A stretch of DNA of 18,422 nucleotides from an uncultured Porphyromonas sp. (GCA_927910985.1 CAKMOP010000200.1:1-18422), one strand, 5' to 3'; positions 8,701 to 16,832 are shown, counted from the first letter of the stretch. The notes: generated by a model not told the origin, from the letters alone. A program made the numbers and translations.

Positions 8701-9468
8701 GCTGCAGGGATAGATCCAGAGACAGCACGCCAAGAAGCTAAGCTCCGAGTCTTCGGTTGTCCTCCAGGTACCTATGGTGGGGGGGTAGCTGTTTTGGTAG
8801 AGACTAAGCAATGGCAGAGTAGTGATGATCTTGGTGAGACGGCTATTACCTGGGGGTGTCATGCTTATAGCCAAGAGCTACACGGCCGTGTATCTCGAGG
8901 GGCTTTTGAGCGTAAGCTTGCTCGGGTCGAGGCGACGGTCAAGAATCAGAATATCATTGGCTTTGATCTCTATGATATTGATGACGAATACATCTATCAC
9001 GGAGGAATCATCGCTGCCGTAAAGAAGCTACGAGGTCAGGCTCCTATGTCTTATTATGGTAACACTTCTGATCCTCGGCATAGTGTCGTGCGTACGCTTT
9101 CAGAAGAGTCGGCACGGGTGCTACGCTCACGCCTTCTTAATCCCCTGTGGATCGAGGGGCTTAAGCGCCATGGATATCGTGGAGCCTATGATGTGGCGTA
9201 CAATATGGATAATGTCTTTGGGTGGGATGCTACTGCGGATAGTGTCTTGGATTGGAACTACGAAGCCCTTGCCTCGCATTTCATAGGAGATCCCGCTAAT
9301 CGAGAGTGGCTTGAGTCCGTCAATCCGTGGGCGCTCTATGAGATAGCTCAGCGACTCTTGGAGGCTGCCCAGAGAGGTATGTGGCAAGCTAAGCCCGAGA
9401 CAATAGAGATGATTACCGAGATATACCTCTCCAGTGAAGGGGTGCTTGAAGAAGGTGCTTCGGGATAA
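5775..9468 (+). CDS. cobN: CobN-like cobaltochelatase large subunit, frame broken at two sites
   Basis: CobN is the large, tetrapyrrole-binding subunit of the ATP-dependent cobaltochelatase and a relative of BchH/ChlH and HmuS. The protein is read in three frames: 5775 to about 6490, then about 6488-6699 (reading FGIFERSGAIYTQ...VCYPELDGQVDAYP), then about 6697-9468 (ATRELNEEGLPYF...). The joined product is about 1,230 residues, a normal CobN length. Diagnostic segments are MPPRNDSIGCAAGLDSPAS (from 6850), the histidine motif HVGTHGSLEWLPGK (7348-7389), and FGCPPGTYGGG (8752-8784). Each break is repaired by adding one base to a short run (TTT at 6488, CCC at 6697), which points to sequencing errors; a recent pseudogene is the alternative. 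The start is uncertain: ATG 5738 in another frame begins MSSQPYRILYILDA, a plausible first beta strand. The next three genes supply the ATPase partners. Confidence 0.88.
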
Positions 9469-9563
9469 TTTATCGGATGCCTCCTTTTTAGGCTGTACCT
9501 CTCGACAGCATTCCAGTCCGTGACTCATTAGCTTTTACTCGTCCCCGAAATATCTTTCTTATT

Positions 9564-10532
9564 ATGTCTTCCTGCACAGCTTCTGTGGACTCGATCACTC
9601 ATCCTTATTATTTCCCCTTCTCTGCTATCGTGGGGCAGGAGAAGATGAAGCGAGCGCTACTGCTCAATCTCATAGATCCTACGCTCGGAGGGGTGCTTAT
9701 CCTCGGAGAAAAAGGTACAGCAAAGTCGACTATTGTACGAGCTTTGAGTCAACTCCTCGAGGGACTCTCCGTTATAGAGCTACCTATAGCTACGACGGAG
9801 GATAAGCTCGTTGGCTCGATCGATGTGGAGCATGCTTTGTCTACGGGAGAGCTGCGCTTCTCTCCCGGTATCTTGGCTCGTGCTCATAAGCAGATTCTCT
9901 ATGTCGATGAGGTGAATCTCCTCGAGGACTACTTGGTCGATATCCTCTTGGATGTCGCAGCTATGGGCGTCAATCATATAGAGCGTGAGGGGATCTCCCA
10001 TAGTCATCCCGCACGCTTCACGCTCATCGGGACGATGAATCCCGAAGAGGGTAGTCTGCGGCCTCAGCTTCTTGATCGCTTTGCCTTGTCCGTAGAAGTG
10101 TGCGGGGAGCGAAATGTATCTGCCCGCTGTGAGGTGCTCCAGCGACGACTCGACTACGAGCGAGATCCTCAGAGCTTCTGTGCTCGCTATCGGGAGGAAG
10201 ACGAAGCCCTCGCTGGACGGGTGCGCCAAGCTCGCTCGCTTCTGCCCCAGCTGCGCTACACTGAGCCTCTGCTGGAGCTTATTGCTCGTCTGGGTATCGA
10301 GCTGGAGGTTGATGGACATCGCTCGGATATTATGTTGCTCAAGGCGGCCTTAGCTACCGCAGCTCTCGAAGGAGCTACGGAGCTCAGCGTTGAGCACGTC
10401 TATACAGCAGCAGAACTGGTGCTTCCTCACCGACTGAGGCGTTTGCCTTTTGAAGAGCGTTACTTCGCTGCCGAGGATATTCGTCAGCTGTGTGAGCGCT
10501 TGTTCGAAGAGTGTGTAGCTAAGCTGCAATAG
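9564..10532 (+). CDS. BchI/ChlI-type AAA+ ATPase subunit of a metal chelatase
   Basis: This 322-residue protein is a full-length magnesium-chelatase subunit I homologue; together with a D subunit it forms the ATP-driven motor that drives metal insertion by a BchH/CobN partner. Family features are clear: the opening [14 protein letters not shown], Walker [10 protein letters not shown] (48-56), Walker [11 protein letters not shown] with D115 and E116, the family insertion [15 protein letters not shown], sensor-1 TMNPEEG with N159, and the arginine finger R172 in LLDRF. All catalytic residues are present, so it should be an active ATPase. It follows cobN by 95 bases and precedes the next gene by 10. 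True cobaltochelatases of aerobic bacteria use CobS and CobT instead, so this is the BchI-type variant. The start is the first ATG, with no obvious Shine-Dalgarno sequence. Confidence 0.9.
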   Translation: MSSCTASVDSITHPYYFPFSAIVGQEKMKRALLLNLIDPTLGGVLILGEKGTAKSTIVRALSQLLEGLSVIELPIATTEDKLVGSIDVEHALSTGELRFSPGILARAHKQILYVDEVNLLEDYLVDILLDVAAMGVNHIEREGISHSHPARFTLIGTMNPEEGSLRPQLLDRFALSVEVCGERNVSARCEVLQRRLDYERDPQSFCARYREEDEALAGRVRQARSLLPQLRYTEPLLELIARLGIELEVDGHRSDIMLLKAALATAALEGATELSVEHVYTAAELVLPHRLRRLPFEERYFAAEDIRQLCERLFEECVAKLQ

Positions 10533-10542
10533 GCGATAGGTA

Positions 10543-11376
10543 ATGAGGATGCATAGCTTCTCTCAGTGGATAGGTGTGGAGGTAGCACGCCAGGCGCTTA
10601 TCATTACTCTGATCCGCAGGCAAGGAGCAAGTCTTCTCCTGAGCGGAGGCAGTGGTACGGGTAAGTCGATGCTACTCTCTTGCGTCGCCTCGATGTATCC
10701 CGAGGACGTAAGCTACCTACCACTACACCTGAGCCCAGAGATGCTCTATTCGGGGTATACACTGGATGCAAAAGGGGAAGTGTGCTTGTCTTCTGGCTTC
10801 CTTGCTCGGCTTGAGGGGCGTATCTTACTGGTGGAGCAGCTTCCCCTCCACAGTCGTGAGCTACTTGGTCAGCTGATGGCGTATCAAGAGCAATTGCCTG
10901 AAGAGAAACGCTGCACGCTCATAGCGACCACTAATCCCGAGGAGGGAGCTGTCGCTTCAGCTCTGTTGGATAAGTTTGATCTCTTCGTGGAGCTCCACCC
11001 TACGATGGATATAGCTCTGCGTAAACGTATCCTCAGTGAAGCCCTCCGCATTCCTAAATCAGATGAGGATATGACTTTTCTTAGCCTGATGGAGGCAGCA
11101 CGCCAGCGCTTTGAAGGAATGCAGATGGGGAAGGAACTGCAGAAGTATGTCGTTCAACTCTGTGTTGATCCTCTGACTTTAGGGCATAGAGGTGAGTTGG
11201 CTTTGGCTCATAGCGCTCTGGCATGGGCTGCTTGGCAGGGAAAGCGACAGGCAGAGCGGGGCGATGTCGATGCTGTCCGTCAGTTAGCTTTGGCTCATCG
11301 CTGGCTGGAGACGCACCCTGAGTACCCTGCAGAGCTGCCCGAAGATGGAGCACAAGCGCAGGGATCCCTCTACTAA
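10543..11376 (+). CDS. Degenerate AAA domain protein, N-terminal half of a split BchD/ChlD
   Basis: The 277-residue protein aligns in layout with the AAA domain of chelatase subunit D. It keeps Walker A GGSGTGKS (35-42) and the sensor TTNPEEG (N131), but Walker B is ILLVEQLPL, with E98-Q99 in place of the Asp-Glu pair, and the arginine-finger position in LLDKF is Lys144. Loss of these residues is typical of BchD, whose AAA ring is structural rather than catalytic. The protein ends in a PAELPEDGAQAQ tail where the acidic, proline-rich linker of BchD would begin, and the next gene supplies that linker and the VWA domain on another frame, overlapping by 32 bases. It starts 10 bases after the bchI-like stop. 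Either ATG at 10543 or the one at 10549 could be used. Confidence 0.82.
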   Translation: MRMHSFSQWIGVEVARQALIITLIRRQGASLLLSGGSGTGKSMLLSCVASMYPEDVSYLPLHLSPEMLYSGYTLDAKGEVCLSSGFLARLEGRILLVEQLPLHSRELLGQLMAYQEQLPEEKRCTLIATTNPEEGAVASALLDKFDLFVELHPTMDIALRKRILSEALRIPKSDEDMTFLSLMEAARQRFEGMQMGKELQKYVVQLCVDPLTLGHRGELALAHSALAWAAWQGKRQAERGDVDAVRQLALAHRWLETHPEYPAELPEDGAQAQGSLY

Positions 11377-12415
11377 TCGTCAGGAGGAAGGGGAGTCGGA
11401 TGGCGAGAAAGACGCAGAGATGACGAGTGGAGAGGTTAACCCTGTGACTTCTGCCGAAGAGACAAACAACTCCCAGGACGCCTCGCACGCAGAGGACGGG
11501 CAGCAAGATGTTCCGATGATCCCTCCGCTTCAGTCGCCGCCGAAGGAAAATCCCCATACTTCGAGCAGAGCAAGCTTACAGCAGGCCAAGGAGGCTTATC
11601 TACTGCATCACCCCTTGGATATACGGGAGCGTAGGCTGAAGGAATCTCTGGGGTCGGGGCGTCGTCTTTATAGTGACCAGCCGAGTCAGCGAGGTCGCTT
11701 AGGGCGTGTGCGCCCATACAGTACTCGGAGCTCCCAGCTCTCCCTCCCTGCTACGATACGTGCAGCTATTCCCTACCAATATCTACGTCAGCGCTATCTC
11801 AAGGCGTCTTCTACGAAGCTTTGCATCCATCCAGAAGACTACCGTAGTAGGCTGCATCATCACCGTGGCGGGTATCATATCCTCTTCGTCCTGGATGTCT
11901 CGGGATCTATGGGCGTGCGTGAGCGGATGAGTCTCGTCAAGGGAACTATCATCGAGCTACTAAAGGAAGCTTATGCCAAGCGTGATAAGGTCGGGCTCAT
12001 TACGTTCGCTCAAGATGAAGCGGAGCTGCGTCTGCCGTTCACGCATAGTGCTGAGCGGGCTGCGCACTTGATGCAAGATATTCGTACGGGAGGACGTACA
12101 CCACTATGGCTCGCCATAGAGCGTGCTGGCGAATATCTGGATGCTGAGCGACGCCGTGTGGCGGAATGCCTTCCTGTGGTGCTTCTCCTGACTGACGGGA
12201 GAGCAACCTCGGCACAGCGTAGCGAGAATCATGCGACGCGTATAGTCGAGGCGGCCAAGATGCTGCAGCGTCGCTGTCACCGCTGCCTCGTCATAGACAC
12301 TGAGTGTGGCTTCATTAGGCTCCAGCAAGCGCGCCATCTCGCTGAGTCGCTCCATGCAGAATACTATCATTTGGATGAGTTGGCTCAGTTACGTAGCCTC
12401 CTTCATCCCCGCTAA
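11345..12415 (+). CDS. VWA-domain protein, C-terminal half of a split BchD/ChlD
   Basis: Residues 1 to about 75 form a low-complexity acidic, glutamine- and proline-rich segment (EEGESDGEKDAE ... IPPLQSPPKENP), the BchD/CobT-type linker. A basic region follows, then an integrin-I/von Willebrand A domain from about 175 to 345. The metal-binding MIDAS site is complete: DVSGSMG (D184, S186, S188), T252 in GGRTPL and D284 in LLTDGRAT. In magnesium chelatase this domain contacts the I ring and the H subunit. The ATG lies inside the end of the previous gene in the +1 frame, so the two proteins together equal one BchD of about 620 residues. Translational coupling is likely; a single-base insertion splitting one gene is the alternative. 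It stops 12 bases before cbiZ. Confidence 0.87.
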   Translation: MEHKRRDPSTNRQEEGESDGEKDAEMTSGEVNPVTSAEETNNSQDASHAEDGQQDVPMIPPLQSPPKENPHTSSRASLQQAKEAYLLHHPLDIRERRLKESLGSGRRLYSDQPSQRGRLGRVRPYSTRSSQLSLPATIRAAIPYQYLRQRYLKASSTKLCIHPEDYRSRLHHHRGGYHILFVLDVSGSMGVRERMSLVKGTIIELLKEAYAKRDKVGLITFAQDEAELRLPFTHSAERAAHLMQDIRTGGRTPLWLAIERAGEYLDAERRRVAECLPVVLLLTDGRATSAQRSENHATRIVEAAKMLQRRCHRCLVIDTECGFIRLQQARHLAESLHAEYYHLDELAQLRSLLHPR

Positions 12416-12427
12416 ATCCTATTGACA

Positions 12428-13591
12428 ATGGCTCAATCAACTTCTCATTCCTTGAGTGTAGGCTCCGAAGAGTTGCTTTTTCATACACCGATGGGTGACG
12501 CTGTGTACTTTGCACGAGAGGCTATGATTATCTCTTTTGCTGGGCGACGTGGTGTCGTGAGTAGCTCTAATCTTAATGGAGGGTATCGCAATGACCTGCG
12601 CTCTGTGTTTAATCACAGTGTTGGGCGTGACCCTAATATTTTGCAGAAGCGCTGCCCTGGACTCAAGGGTGCGAATATCATAGAGCACTATGCGGTCATC
12701 GCCTCAGAGCTGGGCTTAGATCCAGAGCATACGACGGGGATGGGTACAGCTGCTCTGATCGAGAATCACGCTCGAGCTGAGCGCACCTATCACGGCGTGA
12801 CCGTGCAGGCCATAGCTACTGCCGGTATCGATGTCAATGGAGGTCGTGCCGGGGACAAGGCCAGTTATGATGAGTTTGAGCAGCGAAGCCTATTGCCTCC
12901 TCCTGGTACAATCAATGTATTCCTATTTATTGATGCGTATCTTGATCCAGGGGCACTTACCCGTGCGCTCATTACGGCTACCGAAGCTAAGACTGTTGCC
13001 CTGCAGGAACTGATGGCTCCGAGTCGCTATTCGGAAGGACTGGCGACGGGATCGGGAACAGATAGCCTCATCGCAGTCTGCAATGAAGAATCTCCCGTTG
13101 TCCTCTACGGGGCGGGAAAGCATGTCCTTCTTGGTGAGATGATCGGTCAGTCTGTCAAGGAGGCTGTGACGAAAGCTCTGGATCGACAGTCCGGGATGAA
13201 TGCTCAGCGGCAAAGCTCGTTCCTCCAGCAAGGAATACGCTACAGGCTGGGGATTGAGGATCTTCTTGCTCTTTATCAAGCACGTTATCTGGCGAGTGCT
13301 CAGGACGAAGCGACTCTTCGGGCGGCACTCCATCGACTTGCCTCCGATAGCTACCTCTGCGCTGCCGTTGCTTCGATTCTCCATCTTGTGGATCAGTGGC
13401 GATGGGGGCTTATCAGCTGGGCGAGTCTTATGGACTTGTCACAGCTTACCTTCTCCTATGTCTCCCAGCGCTACCGACTGGATCCCTGTGAGCTCTCGAT
13501 AGAGCAAGGCCAAATTCCTTGCTATGAACTCATCTTAGGCGAGCTGCGCAGCCTCCTGATTCTACTCCTCTATAGAGAAGTAGGCTCTTAA
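12428..13591 (+). CDS. cbiZ: Adenosylcobinamide amidohydrolase CbiZ
   Basis: CbiZ hydrolyses the amide bond joining the aminopropanol side arm to the corrin ring, giving adenosylcobyric acid, and so allows scavenged cobinamide or pseudo-B12 to be rebuilt with another lower ligand. The signature segments are SSSNLNGGYRN (45-55), TTGMGTAA (102-109), ATAGIDVNGGRAGD (130-143), GLATGSGTD (204-212) and YGAGKHVLLGEMIG (227-240). I chose ATG 12428; a TTG two codons earlier is possible but less likely. The recognised domain ends near residue 255, and about 130 further residues, mostly helical in look, have no function I recognise. The gene lies 12 bases after the VWA gene and 47 before the receptor gene, so it belongs to the same transcript. 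CbiZ in the operon shows that it handles imported corrinoids rather than only de novo synthesis. Confidence 0.88.
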   Translation: MAQSTSHSLSVGSEELLFHTPMGDAVYFAREAMIISFAGRRGVVSSSNLNGGYRNDLRSVFNHSVGRDPNILQKRCPGLKGANIIEHYAVIASELGLDPEHTTGMGTAALIENHARAERTYHGVTVQAIATAGIDVNGGRAGDKASYDEFEQRSLLPPPGTINVFLFIDAYLDPGALTRALITATEAKTVALQELMAPSRYSEGLATGSGTDSLIAVCNEESPVVLYGAGKHVLLGEMIGQSVKEAVTKALDRQSGMNAQRQSSFLQQGIRYRLGIEDLLALYQARYLASAQDEATLRAALHRLASDSYLCAAVASILHLVDQWRWGLISWASLMDLSQLTFSYVSQRYRLDPCELSIEQGQIPCYELILGELRSLLILLLYREVGS

Positions 13592-13638
13592 CTATAATCA
13601 ACTTAGTATATATATTCACCTCTTAACTAAAAACACTT

Positions 13639-15813
13639 ATGAAGAAAACATTGCTTCTTCTTGCGGCGATAGCTCCAGCGACGGCTGTAGCTCAGATCGC
13701 AAGTCCAGACAGCATCTCCACGCATGAGCTGGACAAGGTACTTGTCTACTCTACGCGAACAGCAGTGCCACTCAAGCGCGTGCCAGGGAAGATCGAAGTC
13801 ATCCGCCCCGAAGCTATTGCGACGTCTGGCCTCAAGGATCTGACAGATCTGCTCAAGAATAAGAGTTCGGTCGACGTCATCCAGTACCCCGGCTTCCTCT
13901 CCAATGTCGGTATACGAGGATTCATCCCCGACTTCTCTCGCTCGAGATATGTAGCCGTGCTCATCAATGGGATCCCCTCGGGTACGTCCAACTTATCGAC
14001 CCTCTCCCTGAATGGGGTAGAGCAAGTCGAGGTACTGAAGGGCCCCTTCTCCTCGATCTATGGCACGAATGCTATGGGTGGCGTTATCAATGTCATCACT
14101 AAGCGACATAATGGTCCTCTTACAGGGACTTTCACGACCTCGGGGGGATCGTTCGGCACGGGCTATGGTATGGTGAGCTTTGGCGGTGGGATCACGGATC
14201 GCCTTTCCTTCGACCTCAGTGCCTCCTATGAGTCTCAAGCTCGTAGTTATACCGTAGGGAAGAATAACTTCCTCAAGACAACTGCTCTGGAGAATGCTAT
14301 CTTGGATCCCACCAAGAAGGGGGCTGTAATGCCAGGCTCTACTTATGGAGTCGTCAAGGCGAATGCTCGCTTAGGCTATCAGTTTAGCGATGAGTGGTCG
14401 CTTCACATCTTCGAAGACCTCTTCCACGGTGATGGGATTCTGAATGGTGGATCCATTTGGGGCGTCTATGGAGCGAGCAAGAAGGATCTCAATCGCTCTA
14501 TGACCTCCGCTGAGCTGCGTGGTCGTCTGGGAAATAATCTCTTGACCTTCACTCCCTACTATTCGCGTGAGCAGAGTGATAACTACAAGGTGGGGACAGA
14601 GCCGGAGTACCGTAATAATTCTTCTGTGAGCACCAGCTGGGGAGCGATCCTACAGGATGAACTTCGCTTTGATGCTCATCGCCTTGTCCTCGGCTTGGAT
14701 ACGCGTAATCAAGATACGGATACTCGTAATTTCAAGGCCGATGGCTCAAGTGCCGTGCCTTATCAGCCTAATGTCTCCACGAGAGGATTGGGGCTCTTCG
14801 CTCAAGGTCACATTAGCCTGTTGGCTGATGCCCTCAATATCTCTGCTGGTCTGCGCGCTGACTTTATGAATCTCAGCCTCAAGGATAATGCCGATCTGCG
14901 TAGTAAGGCTTCGACGGAGTCCTTTAGTACCCTGAGCCCTAATCTCGGTCTCAAGTATGAGCTCGCTAAGGGCTTGATGGCGCACGCGAGCATTGGTTCT
15001 GCTTTCTCTGCTCCCTCTGCCTATGAGAAGGCGGGTGAATATCAGACCGCCTATGGGGTGACGCGTGGCAATGCAGCCCTCAGACCTGAGACTTCGCTGA
15101 CTTATGATCTGGGACTCAGCTATACGAATCGTGATCTGGGGGTTCAGCTTGATGCGACTTACTTTGATACGCAGCATCGTCAGAAGATCGTGAAGAAAAG
15201 TGCTGGCACCCTGGATGCTCTTGATGTGCAGGGACATAAGATCTTAGATAAGAATGGTCAGCCCAAGCAGCTCGCAGTGACGACCTTTGAAAATGCCGAT
15301 AAGGCACATATGAATGGTCTGGAGCTGGTGGCTTCGTATGACTTCGGGAGCCTTGTAGCTTATCGTTACTCCCTGCGCGCCTATGTCAATGCTACCTTTA
15401 TGTTCGATAGTCGCTATCTGCCTAAGGGAAGCACAGCTTGGACACAGCTGGAGTCCATCCGTAAGCAGAATGTCACCTTTGGACTCGAGTATAAGGCTCC
15501 CTATGGCTTGGAGCTGGGGCTGACAGGTCGTTATCTCGGTAAGCGCTATGAACATAACTGGTTCGGCTATTATCCGAATGTGCGTGTAGGTCTCTCTGAG
15601 CTGAATCAAAAAGAGATGCCCGAGTTGGCAGCCGCAGGTCAGCTTTTGCATCCTGCCGCACTCGTCTGGTCTGCTTCTGCACGCTACGATGTCACGAAGC
15701 AGCTGCGTGTAGGAGCGAACCTCCACAATATCTTCTCCGAATACTATACGGAGAAGGATGGCTACCATATGCCAGGGCGTTCGATCCAGTTCTCTGCATC
15801 CTACCGCTTCTAA
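13639..15813 (+). CDS. btuB: BtuB-like TonB-dependent outer-membrane corrinoid receptor
   Basis: The 724-residue protein starts with a signal peptide (MKKTLLLLAAIAPATAVAQ, cut near residue 19). A likely TonB box, DKVLVYS, lies at 32-38. The plug domain runs from about 45 to 157, with NVGIRGF and the family motif GPFSSIYGTNAMGGVINV at 135-152. The rest is a 22-strand barrel with alternating aromatic strands, ending in SFSASYRF-like FSASYRF with the terminal Phe needed for barrel assembly. Such receptors use TonB energy to take up large scarce ligands; the B12 riboswitch and CbiZ upstream argue for cobalamin or other corrinoids, though sequence alone does not exclude heme. It lacks the long N-terminal extension of SusC proteins, and there is no SusD or BtuG-like gene beside it. 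It is the last gene before a strong hairpin. Confidence 0.87.
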   Translation: MKKTLLLLAAIAPATAVAQIASPDSISTHELDKVLVYSTRTAVPLKRVPGKIEVIRPEAIATSGLKDLTDLLKNKSSVDVIQYPGFLSNVGIRGFIPDFSRSRYVAVLINGIPSGTSNLSTLSLNGVEQVEVLKGPFSSIYGTNAMGGVINVITKRHNGPLTGTFTTSGGSFGTGYGMVSFGGGITDRLSFDLSASYESQARSYTVGKNNFLKTTALENAILDPTKKGAVMPGSTYGVVKANARLGYQFSDEWSLHIFEDLFHGDGILNGGSIWGVYGASKKDLNRSMTSAELRGRLGNNLLTFTPYYSREQSDNYKVGTEPEYRNNSSVSTSWGAILQDELRFDAHRLVLGLDTRNQDTDTRNFKADGSSAVPYQPNVSTRGLGLFAQGHISLLADALNISAGLRADFMNLSLKDNADLRSKASTESFSTLSPNLGLKYELAKGLMAHASIGSAFSAPSAYEKAGEYQTAYGVTRGNAALRPETSLTYDLGLSYTNRDLGVQLDATYFDTQHRQKIVKKSAGTLDALDVQGHKILDKNGQPKQLAVTTFENADKAHMNGLELVASYDFGSLVAYRYSLRAYVNATFMFDSRYLPKGSTAWTQLESIRKQNVTFGLEYKAPYGLELGLTGRYLGKRYEHNWFGYYPNVRVGLSELNQKEMPELAAAGQLLHPAALVWSASARYDVTKQLRVGANLHNIFSEYYTEKDGYHMPGRSIQFSASYRF

Positions 15814-15837
15814 GTTCAAGCAGTCCCTCCTTTATCG

Positions 15838-15877
15838 CAAGGGGCGTCGAAGGCTACTCCGCCTTCGGCGCCCCTTG
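15838..15877 (+). terminator. Strong hairpin closing the corrinoid operon
   Basis: CAAGGGGCGTCGAAGGC at 15838-15854 pairs with GCCTTCGGCGCCCCTTG at 15861-15877, a 17-bp stem with one G-U pair and a 6-base loop. It begins 24 bases after the receptor stop codon. The T content after it is modest (TGGCTTTGGG), so it may work as a weak-tail terminator or an RNA 3' end stabiliser. Confidence 0.72.
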
Positions 15878-16317
15878 TGGCTTTGGGCTTTGGTGTAATG
15901 TGTTTCCTTCTGTCTTTCCTCCGTTGATCAGAGGCTTGTTATCTCATCTCTTTATATTTTTCCTCGGTGCTACTGATATGAGATGAAAAACTGAGGGAAG
16001 AGGTCTACGAAGCACCATTGGAAAGTAAGTATTCCAGCTTTGGAAAAGCAACTTTCCAAAGCTGGACAGAATCCTTTCCTCGGGAGGTAAGTACTTCGAC
16101 TCTTTTCCTTCCTCTTATTGAACAGGGGTATGGGGCCGTACAGATCAATGACCCAGACTGGGAAAGTAAGCATTGAGTCTGACGGATTCTATTGTAGAAT
16201 CCTATCTGGATCTCGTGTCTTGTTGGGATATCTCGAGGAGGTGAAGGGTGCTGTGTGTGACTCGAGCTGTGACGAGAAGAGTAGATCAGTGCAACTCTCT
16301 TAGGAGAATCTATCGTA
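15878..16317 (+). other. Gene-free stretch with hairpins and a diverged repeat
   Basis: No credible gene is seen in 440 bases. The small open frames here lack family features and run into the rpsL promoter. The stretch holds a loose CCTCGGT/ACTGAGG helix (around 15963-15995), a perfect 13-bp stem at 16034-16065, a perfect 8-bp stem at 16184-16202, and two related copies of a short unit. It may encode a structured RNA or be a decayed element. Confidence 0.4.
16020..16203 (+). repeat. Two diverged copies of a small hairpin unit
   Basis: Copy A (16020-16075) and copy B (16161-16203) both begin GGAAAGTAAG(T/C)ATT and end AGAATCCT, with a hairpin in between. In A the stem is CCAGCTTTGGAAA/TTTCCAAAGCTGG (13 bp, perfect); in B it is GGATTCTA/TAGAATCC (8 bp, perfect). 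A weaker match, AGGTAAGTACTT, sits between them at 16086. Two copies are too few to name a family. Confidence 0.45.
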
Positions 16318-16347
16318 TTGTATATTCGCAGATTATGTGTATCTTTG
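16318..16347 (+). promoter_or_regulatory. Promoter of the str operon
   Basis: TTG (16318-16320), a 19-base spacer and TATCTTTG (16340-16347) fit the Bacteroidetes -33/-7 promoter. Transcription should start near 16353, giving a leader of about 75 bases before rpsL. Confidence 0.75.
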
Positions 16348-16352
16348 TGCAC

Positions 16353-16383
16353 CCGTGGTATATGCCTTCGGTGTGTGCCGCGG
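16353..16383 (+). promoter_or_regulatory. Hairpin at the 5' end of the rpsL leader
   Basis: CCGTGGTATATGC (16353-16365) can pair with GTGTGTGCCGCGG (16371-16383) over 13 positions, several of them G-U, around a CTTCG loop. It would sit at the very start of the transcript, where it could protect the RNA or serve in ribosomal-protein feedback. Confidence 0.45.
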
Positions 16384-16427
16384 CTACTGAAGAGTAGATA
16401 AGTTATTCAAACATAAGTAGAAACGAA

Positions 16428-16832
16428 ATGCCAACTATTCAACAATTGGTTAGAAAGGGACGTGAGTCGCTCGTGGAGAAGGGTAAGAGCCCAGCTCTCG
16501 ACTCCTGCCCCCAACGCCGAGGCGTCTGTGTGCGTGTGTATACGACGACCCCTAAGAAGCCAAACTCTGCGATGCGTAAGGTCGCTCGTGTCCGCCTGAC
16601 GAATGGTAAGGAAGTCAATGCTTACATCCCAGGTGAAGGTCACAACCTGCAAGAGCACAGCATCGTGCTGGTACGTGGTGGTCGTGTGAAGGACCTCCCA
16701 GGGGTACGCTATCACATCGTACGTGGTTCGCTCGATACAGCTGGTGTCAACGGCCGTCTGCAGCGTCGCTCCAAGTATGGTGCTAAGCGTCCTAAGCCCG
16801 GTCAGGCAGCTCCAGCTAAGGGTAAGAAGTAA
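16428..16832 (+). CDS. rpsL: 30S ribosomal protein S12
   Basis: The 134-residue product is S12 along its whole length. It starts [13 protein letters not shown], carries the decoding-centre segment [17 protein letters not shown] with the conserved lysine at which streptomycin-resistance changes arise, and has [23 protein letters not shown] and the basic tail [13 protein letters not shown]12 lies at the A site of the small subunit and helps set decoding accuracy. It is the first gene of the str operon here, followed by rpsG and fusA. No resistance-type substitution is evident at the visible PKKPNS lysine. The start is fixed by the family N-terminus. Confidence 0.98.
   Translation: MPTIQQLVRKGRESLVEKGKSPALDSCPQRRGVCVRVYTTTPKKPNSAMRKVARVRLTNGKEVNAYIPGEGHNLQEHSIVLVRGGRVKDLPGVRYHIVRGSLDTAGVNGRLQRRSKYGAKRPKPGQAAPAKGKK

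Noticed and set aside
9564..12415. MoxR-VWA type chaperone system instead of chelatase subunits
   Set aside because: The first ATPase has the BchI-specific insertion and full-length layout, the VWA protein has the BchD linker, and CobN lies directly upstream.
13592..13638. Separate promoter for the receptor gene
   Set aside because: The 47-base gap has AT-rich text but no TAnnTTTG box, so read-through from upstream is the simpler view.
16020..16203. Short CRISPR array
   Set aside because: Only two or three unequal copies exist, the repeats are not identical, and no cas gene is near.
16005..16352. Minus-strand open frame of 115 codons in the gene-free stretch
   Set aside because: The residue pattern shows no fold or motif, and the frame overlaps the rpsL promoter and both hairpin units.
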